Below, piece after piece: positions 36,001 to 44,828 of a DNA stretch of 64,000 bases. A model generated the notes under the pieces. That model was given only the letters and a program-made list of their open reading frames with translations. It was not told the origin of the DNA and made no database searches. Numbering within the stretch: position 1 is the stretch's first letter; every line of letters begins with the position of its first letter. Origin of the DNA: Chitinophaga sp. YR627 (GTDB taxonomy: Bacteria > Bacteroidota > Bacteroidia > Chitinophagales > Chitinophagaceae); contig NZ_FOUX01000002.1 in assembly GCF_900114995.1 (NCBI RefSeq), positions 682,001 through 746,000 on the forward strand, in the 5' to 3' direction. The translations under genes and the position numbers were made by a program.

Positions 36001-36517
36001 GCAGGGTTGTGACATATTTACGCCAGAACTTCTGTACTTCTTCCGCTATCAGGGTTTTGGTATCCTGGATCATTTCTGCGCCAAACAGCTGGTCTGTTTC
36101 AAAGGCAAACTCATTCAGGGTCTTCTGACAGAAGCTGTGAATGGTCAGCACGGCTGTCTCATCCAGGAAGAGCACTGCATCTCTCAATTGTTGCTGTACG
36201 GCCTCCAGGCCATTCCGTTCCACTGCTTCTTCCACCAGCCGGAAGATATTCTCATCTCTGGTTTCCTGCCCCTGACTGATCTTATAGGCAGTACGCACAA
36301 ATAAACGGATACGTTCTTCCAGTTCAGCTACAGCTGCTTTGGTGAAAGTCACCATCAGGATCTCTTTAATAGAAAGTCCATTCTCCAGCACCAGTCTCAG
36401 TACGAGAATAGCGATAGAATAGGTCTTACCTGTGCCGGCACTGGCCTCTATCAGATTACTATCCTGCAGAGGCACGGTAGCCGCATTAAAATCCTGGTAG
36501 TTGATATGTTCGTTCAT
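33059..36517 (-). CDS. recB: RecB-like helicase-nuclease subunit of exodeoxyribonuclease V
   Basis: An 1152-residue UvrD-family helicase with C-terminal nuclease. Walker A is EASAGTGKTYSIAIL, and the Walker B region is KAVFVDEFQDTDRMQYEIFE. Motif III/IV-type sequence (LFYIGDPKQSIYAWRKADIF), IVTIHKSKGLEYKIV and RRLLYVAITRG (motif VI) follow. The nuclease motif lies near the C-terminus (GKMDLFFEHEGRYYILDWKS with D-x-DWKSN, then YHLQYLIYTLAAKKYL). RecB unwinds 3'-5' and cuts both strands in RecBCD-dependent double-strand-break repair. The gene is last in recD-recC-recB, 16 bases after recC. Length and motifs fit the family. Confidence 0.93.
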   Translation of the reverse strand: MNEHINYQDFNAATVPLQDSNLIEASAGTGKTYSIAILVLRLVLENGLSIKEILMVTFTKAAVAELEERIRLFVRTAYKISQGQETRDENIFRLVEEAVERNGLEAVQQQLRDAVLFLDETAVLTIHSFCQKTLNEFAFETDQLFGAEMIQDTKTLIAEEVQKFWRKYVTTLHIRLLEKVWEPDMMQGINVALNEHMGGKRYYAYQPGKRYVIRQKEQEEWLNQLDTIDEKKTAAEKVLLDYVINERETLRGLCEGNRYAKTALLPCVDDPELFIKTVADKRNSAKYIGTLLPDMLAHMDQVAVVDEERKGIVQQVISRLYCFAIEEIAAGVKGFKKRNNLLSYDDMITNLHKSLVDRNNPKLEEVLREKYKAVFVDEFQDTDRMQYEIFEKAFGESTILFYIGDPKQSIYAWRKADIFTYFKARASVQHVYGMNRNFRSSEPFIAAMNQFFLPVPGFDTFYFEGEGSAINYIKVDSPDSNTKGLLFRGDEPDVPISVFNASNGTELSESVAAQVAALLRSGEYFIGDEEERRPVKPSDIGILVRTGRQGREVKSQLAKLGVPAVTVDDAKVLQSEEATYLLYLMEAMLAPDRSSINRALLSPFTGLKLESVLTLDDEVTLGLFGNYKNRWQQDGIYTAMMDFVTDFNVRNVLLHAHTESGERIISNLFQLTELVHQIQSRKNLSMTELVSWLKRGIDGMATEGDEYEQRMESDEEAVNIVTIHKSKGLEYKIVMAPYLDFVENKYIEFFSFRDPLTGDYVGVEKKRMSDEQQASYARQAEQENRRLLYVAITRGVYKCFVFRNNYHKKSTLLTFLEALVAVAPSPDIIRFEEGIPVAPEQQVSNKVLPLAPPDTDMPVRFVLKEQNWRKMSYTMLAAKAEHNLRTRASQQEDPYETFIFHTLKRGAKTGNLLHFLFENINFSEDSRWEKWITETIRRFVPGQQELYGPMLRQLLEHVLQTDITVDGRTFPLAAIIWHKRIPEFEFDFPVSAFFPDMLNGLSDDRTSVVVRRFHEQGSSELEGIMNGKMDLFFEHEGRYYILDWKSNYLGGTPEDYTPAAVSAAMNENNYHLQYLIYTLAAKKYLESRLFEFDYETQFGGVIYCFVRGIRKGQSTGIFTTKPPLSKILQLENSLSPNANRKQPPQQKLFDIY

Positions 36518-36533
36518 CTTGTACTTACCTGTA

Positions 36534-39500
36534 TTAATTGTAATAACCCGGAATCATTTCTGCCAGCGGTACCAGCAGATGACTGCAAATCACTTTATAA
36601 GTATCCAGTATGGCTTCATCTTTAAAGAACCCATTTTCATACTCCCGGGAGATGTATGGGTCAATGGTAATGTCATCTCCTTTATCCAGCGCCTTATCTA
36701 CCTTTTTACTGAACTTCGTAAAATCCAGTCCGGCTACATCACCCGGTTTGACATCAAAGTCAGGATAAAACGGTGTGATCTTCTCAAAACCATCCCTGAA
36801 TATTTTCACTAATGCGGTCAGCCTTCGTAAAGCTTCATGCTGTGCCAGCGGAATTGCCTCAAAGGCTTCTCTTTTACTGGCGCCTGAGATAAAGCACATA
36901 CCCTGCAATACACCAGCTGCCCGTCCCGCAAGATACCGGATATAAGCCTCCATCAGGTATTTATCTTCTCTTTTGGACCAGGATACCTGAACCAGTTTAT
37001 CATCGAATACACTGTTGATCGTTCCTTTCAGCAAGGTACCTTCAATATCCAGGTTCACCTGTACCGATCGTTCTTCTGCACCATTGATACAGGCCCGGAA
37101 TTTCTCACGTACCGGTTGTACTTCTGCCTCTATCTGCTGCAGCGCTACATAGGCCATATTCTTCAGCGGCAGGCGTCCTGTCTTCACCAGACGGATCTTC
37201 ATGTTGGCGATAGCATTGCTATCCATCTGTAACAATTCGTTCTTCAGGCTCCACTTCTGCAAACTATCCAGGTGGAAGATCTCTGTTTCATTTAACAACA
37301 CCTGTTCATCATTATAGTAGATGCCCAGTATTTTGTTATAGTAGGCCTTGAAAGGATTTTTAAAGAAGCGGACCAGTTCATCCAGGTCAATCTCTTCGAT
37401 CGGCTGTTGCTCCATCGCTTTATCAGAACGGGTAATCGTGCGTTCCGGTACAGCGGTATTCAGGTAGCTATACAACCGTTCGTCACCCTGTCCATACTTC
37501 CTGCTAAAGCCCTGTAAAGGCTGTCTGGTCACAAGCCTGTTTCTGACACCCTCAGGATCTTCACAGCCGGATTCTATATAATCCAGCAGCTCATCCACTA
37601 AGGCAGAAGGCGGCATACGGCTGTTATCCTTGGCACTTTGTCCGACGTAACTGATATACAGGTATTGCCGCGCAGAAAGCACCGTTTCCAGGAACAGGTG
37701 TTTATCGTTATCCTTAACATTACGATCTCCCCGCTGTTTGTTTTTCTCCATCAGGTTAAAGCCGATCGGCTGTTCCCGGCGGGGAAACTTATCATAATCC
37801 AGTCCCAGCATCGCTACTACTCTGAAAGGAATACTACGCATCGGGATCAGGGAACAGAAAGTGATCCCTCCGTTGACAAACAAACCTGTACGCGTGGTAC
37901 CCGTCAGTGTTTGCAGGAAGCTATGACTGAATACGTCAAAAGCTACGGTATCGCTCATATATTCATTCAGCAGGTTGTAATCCGACAACTGCTGCATGAG
38001 TGTATTATAGTCTTCGTCTACTTCCTCTTCCGGTTCATAGACCATATTGTGCAGTATGCCTTCTATATACTCTACCCAGCCACTGATACTACGTCCTTTC
38101 TTACGATCTTCTATAGCGGAGATCAGCACTTCTGCAAAATGACAAAAGCGGATCACCTCCAGACTATCACTGCCTTCCAGTATATCCAGCGGAAAGAAAC
38201 CCTCTTCTCCTCTGCCATATTCCTGATCGCCACTCATACAGATGCCATACATGATACGTTTGATACCATATTTCCAGCTAACAAGATAGGTCTCATCTTC
38301 TTTAGCGCCGTGAATACCAAAACGGATATTCGCCTCGTCAACAACATGCCGGATCAGCGGTACATTGTTAACACCAAAGCGCTTGCGGATATAGGAAGAA
38401 TCCAGCAACTGGAGCACTTCCTCCGCCTTGAAATTATCCTCATTCAATCGGAGAATAGCATGTAGTGCATTGAACAAGTTATCGCTGTCCGCATAACTTT
38501 CATCCGCGATCGTATACCGGAACTTGTAAGGTGCGTTGTTAAAGATCGCCTTGATATAAGGCGCATATACATCGATATCTCTCACCATGACAACGATATC
38601 ACGGGGAGATAAGGTTTCTCTTTTTTTATCTACAAGATGTACAAGATAGTTGTACAGCACTTCTACTTCACGGGCTACGGTGTAACAATTGTTGATGGTA
38701 ATGGAACCGTCTTCCACATCTTCCGGGAAGATAGGATGCCGGTCCTCATTTGCATTCAGAAAGATATCATGCTGTACCTTATTCAGCAGGGTATCCGGCT
38801 GCGGTTCCACCAGTCCTTCGCTTTCGTAGGCATTGATAAAAGCATCGTATTTGAAGAATAGGCCGAAAGTATCCTGTACGACCCTTCCCCATCCCATCAG
38901 GAGTGGATTACCCGCTGTGTCAGATTCGTGGATAGGACGGCCTTTCAGTCGCCAGCGCGCCTGTTGTTTTTCACTCTTATCATCAAACCAGTAGAGTTCC
39001 GGAGAAGGATTGATGATATGAAAATAGATATCAATGAAAGAAGACAACTCATGCAGGATCTGTACGTGATAAGCTGTGATGATGGAGAGACCAAACAGGT
39101 GTACGGTATTCATCCGGTGTGCCAGTGTCTCCTGGTGATCAGGATTCTTCAGCATATCCAGAATGTGCTGACCTATAATAGTTTTATCAGGCAGTGCATG
39201 ACCAGATACTTTCTTCGCTTCCGTCCAGAGGTACTGCTGCCAGTCCACTTTTGCAAAAGGATCTTCCGGTGGCGCATTCCATTCATTGATCATCTCCGGA
39301 CGATAGATCTGGTACTGATCAAAAAGGTCAGCTGTTCTTTCTGCCAGGGCCATTCTTTTCAGATCGCTATCCGGTTCTGTTGTATGATAATAAGTAGCGA
39401 CGGCGGGATAGGTTTCCCGGAATATATCTTCTCCCAGCAGTTTGTACAACAGCCAGGTAAGATTCCTACCGGAAAGCATTTCCGAATACTGCCCATCCAT

Positions 39501-39725
39501 CAGGAAATAGATCTGATGGATCAGGTCATTCGGTTTGAGGAAACGGCAATTGGCAGCAATACCCAGGTATTCTGCCAGCTGTAGTTTCAGCCAGTTGTTC
39601 ATACCTTCCGTCTGTGTGACGATAAGGTGTTGTTCAAACACCTGGCTGTTAGAAGCTTTCAGTGTCTGTGCCAGTCCCATGGAAAGATTCTCCAGGGAAT
39701 TGGACACTCTCAGATATAGTGCCAT
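36534..39725 (-). CDS. recC: RecC-like subunit of exodeoxyribonuclease V
   Basis: A 1063-residue protein with the RecC N-terminal signature MALYLRVSNSLENLSMGLAQ, IVTQTEGMNNWLKLQLAEYL and NCRFLKPNDLIHQIYFL. VHLFGLSIITAYHVQILHEL and RDIVVMVRDIDVYAPYIKAI follow. FRVVAMLGLDYDKFPRREQP and HLFLETVLSARQYLYISYVG are the inactive-helicase remnants typical of RecC. DELVRFFKNPFKAYYNKILG begins the degenerate nuclease-like C-terminal domain. RecC splits the DNA strands and recognises Chi in E. coli. It lies 16 bases after recD and 16 before recB, so the three are almost certainly one transcript. Confidence 0.92.
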   Translation of the reverse strand: MALYLRVSNSLENLSMGLAQTLKASNSQVFEQHLIVTQTEGMNNWLKLQLAEYLGIAANCRFLKPNDLIHQIYFLMDGQYSEMLSGRNLTWLLYKLLGEDIFRETYPAVATYYHTTEPDSDLKRMALAERTADLFDQYQIYRPEMINEWNAPPEDPFAKVDWQQYLWTEAKKVSGHALPDKTIIGQHILDMLKNPDHQETLAHRMNTVHLFGLSIITAYHVQILHELSSFIDIYFHIINPSPELYWFDDKSEKQQARWRLKGRPIHESDTAGNPLLMGWGRVVQDTFGLFFKYDAFINAYESEGLVEPQPDTLLNKVQHDIFLNANEDRHPIFPEDVEDGSITINNCYTVAREVEVLYNYLVHLVDKKRETLSPRDIVVMVRDIDVYAPYIKAIFNNAPYKFRYTIADESYADSDNLFNALHAILRLNEDNFKAEEVLQLLDSSYIRKRFGVNNVPLIRHVVDEANIRFGIHGAKEDETYLVSWKYGIKRIMYGICMSGDQEYGRGEEGFFPLDILEGSDSLEVIRFCHFAEVLISAIEDRKKGRSISGWVEYIEGILHNMVYEPEEEVDEDYNTLMQQLSDYNLLNEYMSDTVAFDVFSHSFLQTLTGTTRTGLFVNGGITFCSLIPMRSIPFRVVAMLGLDYDKFPRREQPIGFNLMEKNKQRGDRNVKDNDKHLFLETVLSARQYLYISYVGQSAKDNSRMPPSALVDELLDYIESGCEDPEGVRNRLVTRQPLQGFSRKYGQGDERLYSYLNTAVPERTITRSDKAMEQQPIEEIDLDELVRFFKNPFKAYYNKILGIYYNDEQVLLNETEIFHLDSLQKWSLKNELLQMDSNAIANMKIRLVKTGRLPLKNMAYVALQQIEAEVQPVREKFRACINGAEERSVQVNLDIEGTLLKGTINSVFDDKLVQVSWSKREDKYLMEAYIRYLAGRAAGVLQGMCFISGASKREAFEAIPLAQHEALRRLTALVKIFRDGFEKITPFYPDFDVKPGDVAGLDFTKFSKKVDKALDKGDDITIDPYISREYENGFFKDEAILDTYKVICSHLLVPLAEMIPGYYN

Positions 39726-39741
39726 ACGTGTTATTCAATTA

Positions 39742-41547
39742 TCAGGGGCGATCGTCTGCAAAACGCTGTCCGATACCCGAAGCTCTTTCCACAAAACGTG
39801 TTGCGGTCAGTAACAGCACTTCCGCCGATGACTGTACATACACTTTCTGTTTCGCCCTGGTTACACCGGTATAGAGCAACTCTCTTGTCAGAATAGGAAC
39901 ATCTTTTGCGCGTGGCAGGATCACCATTACTTCTTTAAACTCAGACCCCTGGCTTTTGTGAATGGTCATCGCGAATACGGTTTCTGCTTCTGTCAGGTAT
40001 CCCGGCAGGATCGCTTTCAGTTCGCCATTACTATCTTCAAACCAGGCCATCAGCACGCCTTGTTCATCCGTACGGATGATACCGGTGTCTCCGTTAAAGA
40101 GTCCGTGTTCATAGTAGTTGCGGGTCAATATCACAGGCCTGTTCTCGTAGAATTCAGCATTCACACGGATCAGGCGTTTATCATGCAGGATCTTTTCTAT
40201 GTTTCTGTTGATGGCATACAAACCTTCCTCTCCTTCCCTGATCGCACATAAGACACGCAGATCGTTGAGCAACTGCAATGCCCTGCGGATATCCTTTTCC
40301 ACAATAAAGGCACTGTAACCGGCTACAAACTGTGCAAATAGCTCTTTGGAATAGGTTTCATCTATTGCGACCTGCTCATCTGCACCCGGTGCCAGAAAGC
40401 CCTGTATGGCTACCTGGTCATTTGCAATGATCGCCTTACTGAATTTACCGATCCCCTTGTCTCCGCTGAAACGATGGCTACGGCGTAATTCAACAAGATG
40501 CTGGAACAAAGGATGATGATCATTTTCTTTGATCTGACTCACCGCTAACTTTCTTCTTTCATCCGGGATAAAGGAGTTGATAAGTGCAAGGCGTTCTTTG
40601 GTGAACATGTTCAGTTCATCCTGTGCCTGACAAAGATCACCAAACAAGCTACCTGCTTCAACAGAGGCCAGCTGGTCCTTATCACCCAGTAAAATCAGCC
40701 GGGTACCATTACCAATGGCAGCCAGCAGTTTTGCAAACAGGGCCACATCGATCATGGAACATTCGTCCACGATCACCACGTCATAGTTCAGCGGATTCTC
40801 CGCGTTATACACAAAGTAGGGACTGTCTTTCTTCGATCGTAATAAACGGTGAATCGTACTTGGGGCCAGACTACGGAACTGCGCGGTGATGGAGTCATCC
40901 ACGGGCAGCTGTGTATTACGCAGACTTTCCGCCATACGCGCAGCGGCCTTACCTGTTGGCGCCGCCAGGGCTACCTTCAGGGAAGGATCCAGATAATAGA
41001 GTATCGCGAGTATTTTTGCTACCGTAGTGGTCTTTCCTGTACCCGGACCACCGGTGATAATAGTAAAGTTGTTCAGTACACCGCTTACAGCAGCACTGAG
41101 CTGCCAGTCGGCCGGATCACCGCCATCGGCTACAAATGCCGGTCCGGCAGCAAACAGATTACTGATAAAAGTACGGTTGGTCTCCAGCATTTTCAGTCTG
41201 TCGGCCAGTACTTCCTTTTCCGTCGCCAGGAACTGGTGAATACGTTGCAGAAAGATGGTCTCATACCGGAAATACCTTTGCAGATACAGCCGTTCCTGGT
41301 ACAATACAAAAGGCTGACTATCATTTCCTCCTTTTGCTACCAGGGGAATCTGCTGTAAGGTCCTGCTGCCTGCTGGCAGATTTTCACAAAAGGCCGGCAG
41401 ATCGTCAGCAGCCTCCACAGGTCTGTTCAGGTGCAGGCAGATATGCCCTTCGCTGAGTTTCCGCGAAAGCAGGTAAGCATACGGTTTTAAGGCCGGTATC
41501 TGGAAATATTCTGCAAACTGTTGGTGGACGTCGTTGATTGTATGCAT
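39742..41547 (-). CDS. recD: RecD-like helicase subunit of exodeoxyribonuclease V
   Basis: A 601-residue SF1B helicase. Walker A is TGGPGTGKTTTVAKILAILY, and Walker B/motif II is YDVVIVDECSMIDVALFAKL. LILLGDKDQLASVEAGSLFG is motif III. The C-terminal motifs are VFAMTIHKSQGSEFKEVMVI and LLYTGVTRAKQKVYV. An N-terminal RecB-contact domain occupies about 1-150. It is the 5'-3' motor of RecBCD and opens the operon. A possible promoter on the minus strand lies just after the XDH terminator (TTG, 20 bases, TAATTTC), within about 70 bases of the start. Confidence 0.93.
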   Translation of the reverse strand: MHTINDVHQQFAEYFQIPALKPYAYLLSRKLSEGHICLHLNRPVEAADDLPAFCENLPAGSRTLQQIPLVAKGGNDSQPFVLYQERLYLQRYFRYETIFLQRIHQFLATEKEVLADRLKMLETNRTFISNLFAAGPAFVADGGDPADWQLSAAVSGVLNNFTIITGGPGTGKTTTVAKILAILYYLDPSLKVALAAPTGKAAARMAESLRNTQLPVDDSITAQFRSLAPSTIHRLLRSKKDSPYFVYNAENPLNYDVVIVDECSMIDVALFAKLLAAIGNGTRLILLGDKDQLASVEAGSLFGDLCQAQDELNMFTKERLALINSFIPDERRKLAVSQIKENDHHPLFQHLVELRRSHRFSGDKGIGKFSKAIIANDQVAIQGFLAPGADEQVAIDETYSKELFAQFVAGYSAFIVEKDIRRALQLLNDLRVLCAIREGEEGLYAINRNIEKILHDKRLIRVNAEFYENRPVILTRNYYEHGLFNGDTGIIRTDEQGVLMAWFEDSNGELKAILPGYLTEAETVFAMTIHKSQGSEFKEVMVILPRAKDVPILTRELLYTGVTRAKQKVYVQSSAEVLLLTATRFVERASGIGQRFADDRP

Positions 41548-41609
41548 ATCTCGTCAGCCTCCCCGACAGAGGCAATCTGTGAAATTACGATTTTGCACGC
41601 TTGCATACA

Positions 41610-41640
41610 AAAAAGAGGCCCCCTGAAAGGGAGCCTCTTA
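41610..41640 (-). terminator. Terminator of the first molybdenum hydroxylase operon
   Basis: The minus strand reads TAAGAGGCTCCCTTTCAGGG followed by GGCCTCTTTTTTG. The stem AAGAGGC/GCCTCTT with an inner CCCT/AGGG pair is followed by a T run. It starts 9 bases after the stop at 41649. Confidence 0.85.
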
Positions 41641-41648
41641 CAAAACCG

Positions 41649-43820
41649 TCAGGCAGACAATATCTTATCAGGTGTGATCGGCAGTTCCCGGATACGCTTT
41701 CCGGTAGCATGATACACCGCATTTGCCACAGCAGCGGAAAATCCTATCAGGGCAATCTCCCCCATTCCCTTGGATCCCATCGGATTACTATATGGGTCGG
41801 GTTTGTCAATAAAGATCGTTTCTATATGCGGGACGTCGGCACTTACCGGTACGTGATAATCACCCAGATTGTTGTTCACAAAACGACCAAAACGGTGATC
41901 AATGATCGCTTCTTCTGTCAGCGCCATCCCGATACCACCGGTAACACCACCGATCATCTGGCTGGCAGCCGTCTTCGGACTGACAATCCTTCCGGAGTCG
42001 GCGACTGTCACCACCCGCTTTACACGCACAACACCCGTATGCGGGTGTACCCTTACTTCGGCAAAATGGATAGAGAAGGAATACATGGAGTATTTATCCT
42101 GCTCAGCACCACCTTTGGAAGATTTGGTTACTTCGAAGAAAGTCTTGTTCTGTGTAGCCAGCACCTGTTGCATGGTGGCTGTTTTACCCACTACCGGTTT
42201 CACTGTTCCATCTTCAAATGCAAGACCTGCTTCCGACAGCAATGCTTTTAAGGCGGTACAGGTATCAAATACCGCCGAACCTACGGATGATACGGTAGCA
42301 GATCCACCCTGACTGCCTGATGGCGGCAAAGCCGCGTCTCCCAGCTCAAAACGTATTTTGTTGATAGGTAATCCGGTTACTTCATGCGCAATCTGTACCA
42401 TGGCAGTACTGGTGCCAGGACCGATATCGCTGGTCGCGCTTTGTAAGATCAGTGTACCGTCTGCATTCAGCTGTGCACGGCAGGCAGATTCCCCTCGGTG
42501 TGCGCCGAAAACACCTGTACTCATACCATATCCCACCAGCCACTCACCGTCTTTCATGGAACGGGGCTCCCGGTTGCGTTTATTCCAGCCGATCTTTTCA
42601 CTACCCAGCTGATAGGCTTCTTTCAGGTTATTACTGGAGAATGGTTTGTTCTTTTCCGGATCGGTTTCCGCGAAGTTCTTCACCCGGAAATCCAGCGGGT
42701 CCATATTCACTTTATACGCCATTTCATCGATGGCCGATTCCAGCGCAAAAGCGCCTGTCGCTTCACCAGGACCACGCATCCAGATAGGAACGCCTCTGTC
42801 CAGTGGTACAATACGGTATTTAGTCGTTACGTTCGGGCAGGCATACATGAACCGTGTCATGGCCACTGTGCCTTCCGTAAAGTCATCATAACTCGCCGTT
42901 TCAGCGGTTGCCTCATGATAGATGCCCTGTAACTGACCATCTTTATCCGCCCCCATACTGATATGCTGTATGGTGTAAGGACGGTGACCTACCAGTGAGA
43001 ACATCTGCTGACGCGTCATCACGAGTTTAACCGGCTTTTTCAGCTGACGTGCAGCAGCGACTACGGCTACTTCCTGTGGCCAGGTACGTAATCCCATGCC
43101 AAAACCACCACCGACAAATTCGGAATATACCTGTACATTCTTTTCCGGTATTTTAAAGGCTCCGGCCAACGTGCGCTGTGTGGCTTTTACACCTTGTGTT
43201 TTCGCATATACTTTCAGCTGATCCTCTCCTTCCCATATAGCCAGTATACCTGCCAGTTCCATTGGGTTGTGTACTTCTACAGGAATGGTGTAATCCGCTG
43301 CAATGGTCACAGGCGCCGTTTTATAGGCCTCTTTCTGCTCACCACGGGTATAATCGCCAAAACGACCAGGCATGGCTGCTTTCTGTGTGTTTTTCAACAG
43401 GTCGGTCTGATGTTCGGTTTTATTGTAGGTCGTCGTTACCAGCGAAGCAGCATATTGTGCACGCTCCAGGGTATTTGCAACTACCAGTGCGATCGGCTGA
43501 CCGTTGAAGAGTATCTTATTACTGCCCAGCATGCGGTATTTCTCTCCGCCGGAAGGCAGTTTCGCATTGCTGTTTGGCTGATCAGCCCAACCAGGTACGG
43601 CGGGCATATTCAGGTGTGTATATACTGCCAGTACACCAGGTGCACGTTCAGCATTTTTTGTATTGATCGTAGCGATAGTACCGCGGGTGATTGTGCTTGT
43701 CACCATTACACAGTAAGTAAGACCCGGCACTTCAAACTCTGCGAAGTATTTCGCCTTACCGGTTACTTTAGCTCTTCCGTCTACCCTGTTCAGCGGTTCA
43801 CTTTTTTTATCTGTTCCCAT
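41649..43820 (-). CDS. Xanthine dehydrogenase-family molybdopterin-binding subunit, copy 1
   Basis: A 723-residue large subunit of a molybdenum hydroxylase, close in layout to PaoC/YagR. N-terminal NRVDGRAKVTGKAKYFAEFE is the usual opening. FVGGGFGMGLRTW and RGPGEATGAFALESAIDEMA are molybdopterin-contact segments, and GSQGGSATVSSVGSAVFDTC is a conserved glycine-rich loop. Near the C-terminus GSKGMGEIALIGFSAAVANA holds the candidate catalytic Glu. Such enzymes oxidise aldehydes or N-heterocycles using water. It is last in a Fe-S / FAD / Mo operon and would be carried to the periplasm with its Tat-tagged Fe-S partner. Substrate unknown. Confidence 0.93.
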   Translation of the reverse strand: MGTDKKSEPLNRVDGRAKVTGKAKYFAEFEVPGLTYCVMVTSTITRGTIATINTKNAERAPGVLAVYTHLNMPAVPGWADQPNSNAKLPSGGEKYRMLGSNKILFNGQPIALVVANTLERAQYAASLVTTTYNKTEHQTDLLKNTQKAAMPGRFGDYTRGEQKEAYKTAPVTIAADYTIPVEVHNPMELAGILAIWEGEDQLKVYAKTQGVKATQRTLAGAFKIPEKNVQVYSEFVGGGFGMGLRTWPQEVAVVAAARQLKKPVKLVMTRQQMFSLVGHRPYTIQHISMGADKDGQLQGIYHEATAETASYDDFTEGTVAMTRFMYACPNVTTKYRIVPLDRGVPIWMRGPGEATGAFALESAIDEMAYKVNMDPLDFRVKNFAETDPEKNKPFSSNNLKEAYQLGSEKIGWNKRNREPRSMKDGEWLVGYGMSTGVFGAHRGESACRAQLNADGTLILQSATSDIGPGTSTAMVQIAHEVTGLPINKIRFELGDAALPPSGSQGGSATVSSVGSAVFDTCTALKALLSEAGLAFEDGTVKPVVGKTATMQQVLATQNKTFFEVTKSSKGGAEQDKYSMYSFSIHFAEVRVHPHTGVVRVKRVVTVADSGRIVSPKTAASQMIGGVTGGIGMALTEEAIIDHRFGRFVNNNLGDYHVPVSADVPHIETIFIDKPDPYSNPMGSKGMGEIALIGFSAAVANAVYHATGKRIRELPITPDKILSA

Positions 43821-43838
43821 TCTTTGGGTTTTAAGTGT

Positions 43839-44828
43839 TTAGATATTACCGTTTGCAGCGGCGAGTTTCAGTGCCTCCACGATAGTGTTGGGCGCTAATG
43901 TGAGTTTAAATTCATTACTGCCCTGCGACTTTGCAGGCGCCATCACTATACGGGCCGCCTCCTGGAAGTTTTCTATTGTAGCTTTCTTTCCTTTGAGAAA
44001 AGCTTCTGCTTCTTTTAAACGCCAGGGTTTGTGTGCTACACCACCCATTGCCAGACGTACATCGGCGATATTATTGTCTTTGAGGGACAAAGCAGCACCC
44101 ACCGATACCAGTGCGAAAGCATAGGAAGCGCGGTCACGCACCTTCAGGTAATGTGCATATCCGGCTACTTCGTTAAAAGGAATATCAACGGCTGTGATCA
44201 GTTCTCCACGCTGTAATGTATTATCTACCTCAGGTGTATCTCCCGGCAAACGGTGAAAATCACCAAAAGGAATTTTACGTTCCCCTTTTGGCCCCTTCAC
44301 AGTTACGACTGCATCCAGTGCTGTCAGTGCTACACACATATCGCTGGGATGTACGGCGATACATTTATCACTCGCGCCAAAGATGGCGTGCATACGGTTG
44401 AATCCTCCGATAGCGCCGCAGCCTGAACCAGGCGCTCGTTTATTACAGGGCATGGCTGTATCGTAGAAATAATGACAACGGGTACGCTGCATCATATTAC
44501 CACCGACAGTTGCCATGTTCCTCAACTGCGGAGAAGCACCTGCTTTCAGTGCGAGAGACAATAGCGGAAAGTGTTTGATGATCAGCGGATGCTCTGCTAC
44601 CGTTGTATTTTTAACCAGTGCACCGATACGCAATCCTGTCTTTGTTTCTTCGATCTTTGTAAGCGGCAGCCGGTTGATGTCCACCAGGCGTTCTGGTCCT
44701 GTTACACCACTCTTCATCAGATCCACAAGATTGGTACCGCCAGCCAGGAATGTAGCTGATTTATCTTTGGAGACAGCAGCAATAGCTGCATCAGGGGAAG
44801 TCACCCTTACGTAGCTGAACTGTTTCAT
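43839..44828 (-). CDS. FAD-binding subunit of molybdenum hydroxylase, copy 1
   Basis: A 329-residue FAD subunit of the CO-dehydrogenase M / XdhB type. It begins MKQFSYVRVTSPDAAIAAVS. FLAGGTNLVDLMKSGV is the FAD-binding loop, and LRNMATVGGNMMQRTRCHYF and CGAIGGFNRMHAIFGASDKC are the conserved second segment. The insertion with paired Cys (PCNKRAPGSGCGAIGG) is typical of the PaoB subfamily, which also binds a [4Fe-4S] cluster. RASYAFALVSVGAALSL precedes the C-terminal CO_deh_flav_C domain. The start at 44828 overlaps the stop of the Fe-S gene by 4 bases (ATGA), which indicates translational coupling. Confidence 0.93.
   Translation of the reverse strand: MKQFSYVRVTSPDAAIAAVSKDKSATFLAGGTNLVDLMKSGVTGPERLVDINRLPLTKIEETKTGLRIGALVKNTTVAEHPLIIKHFPLLSLALKAGASPQLRNMATVGGNMMQRTRCHYFYDTAMPCNKRAPGSGCGAIGGFNRMHAIFGASDKCIAVHPSDMCVALTALDAVVTVKGPKGERKIPFGDFHRLPGDTPEVDNTLQRGELITAVDIPFNEVAGYAHYLKVRDRASYAFALVSVGAALSLKDNNIADVRLAMGGVAHKPWRLKEAEAFLKGKKATIENFQEAARIVMAPAKSQGSNEFKLTLAPNTIVEALKLAAANGNI

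Noticed and set aside
37638..38465. A 275-codon plus-strand frame inside recC
   Set aside because: It is antisense to recC; its length reflects the base composition of the coding strand, and its translation has no domain.
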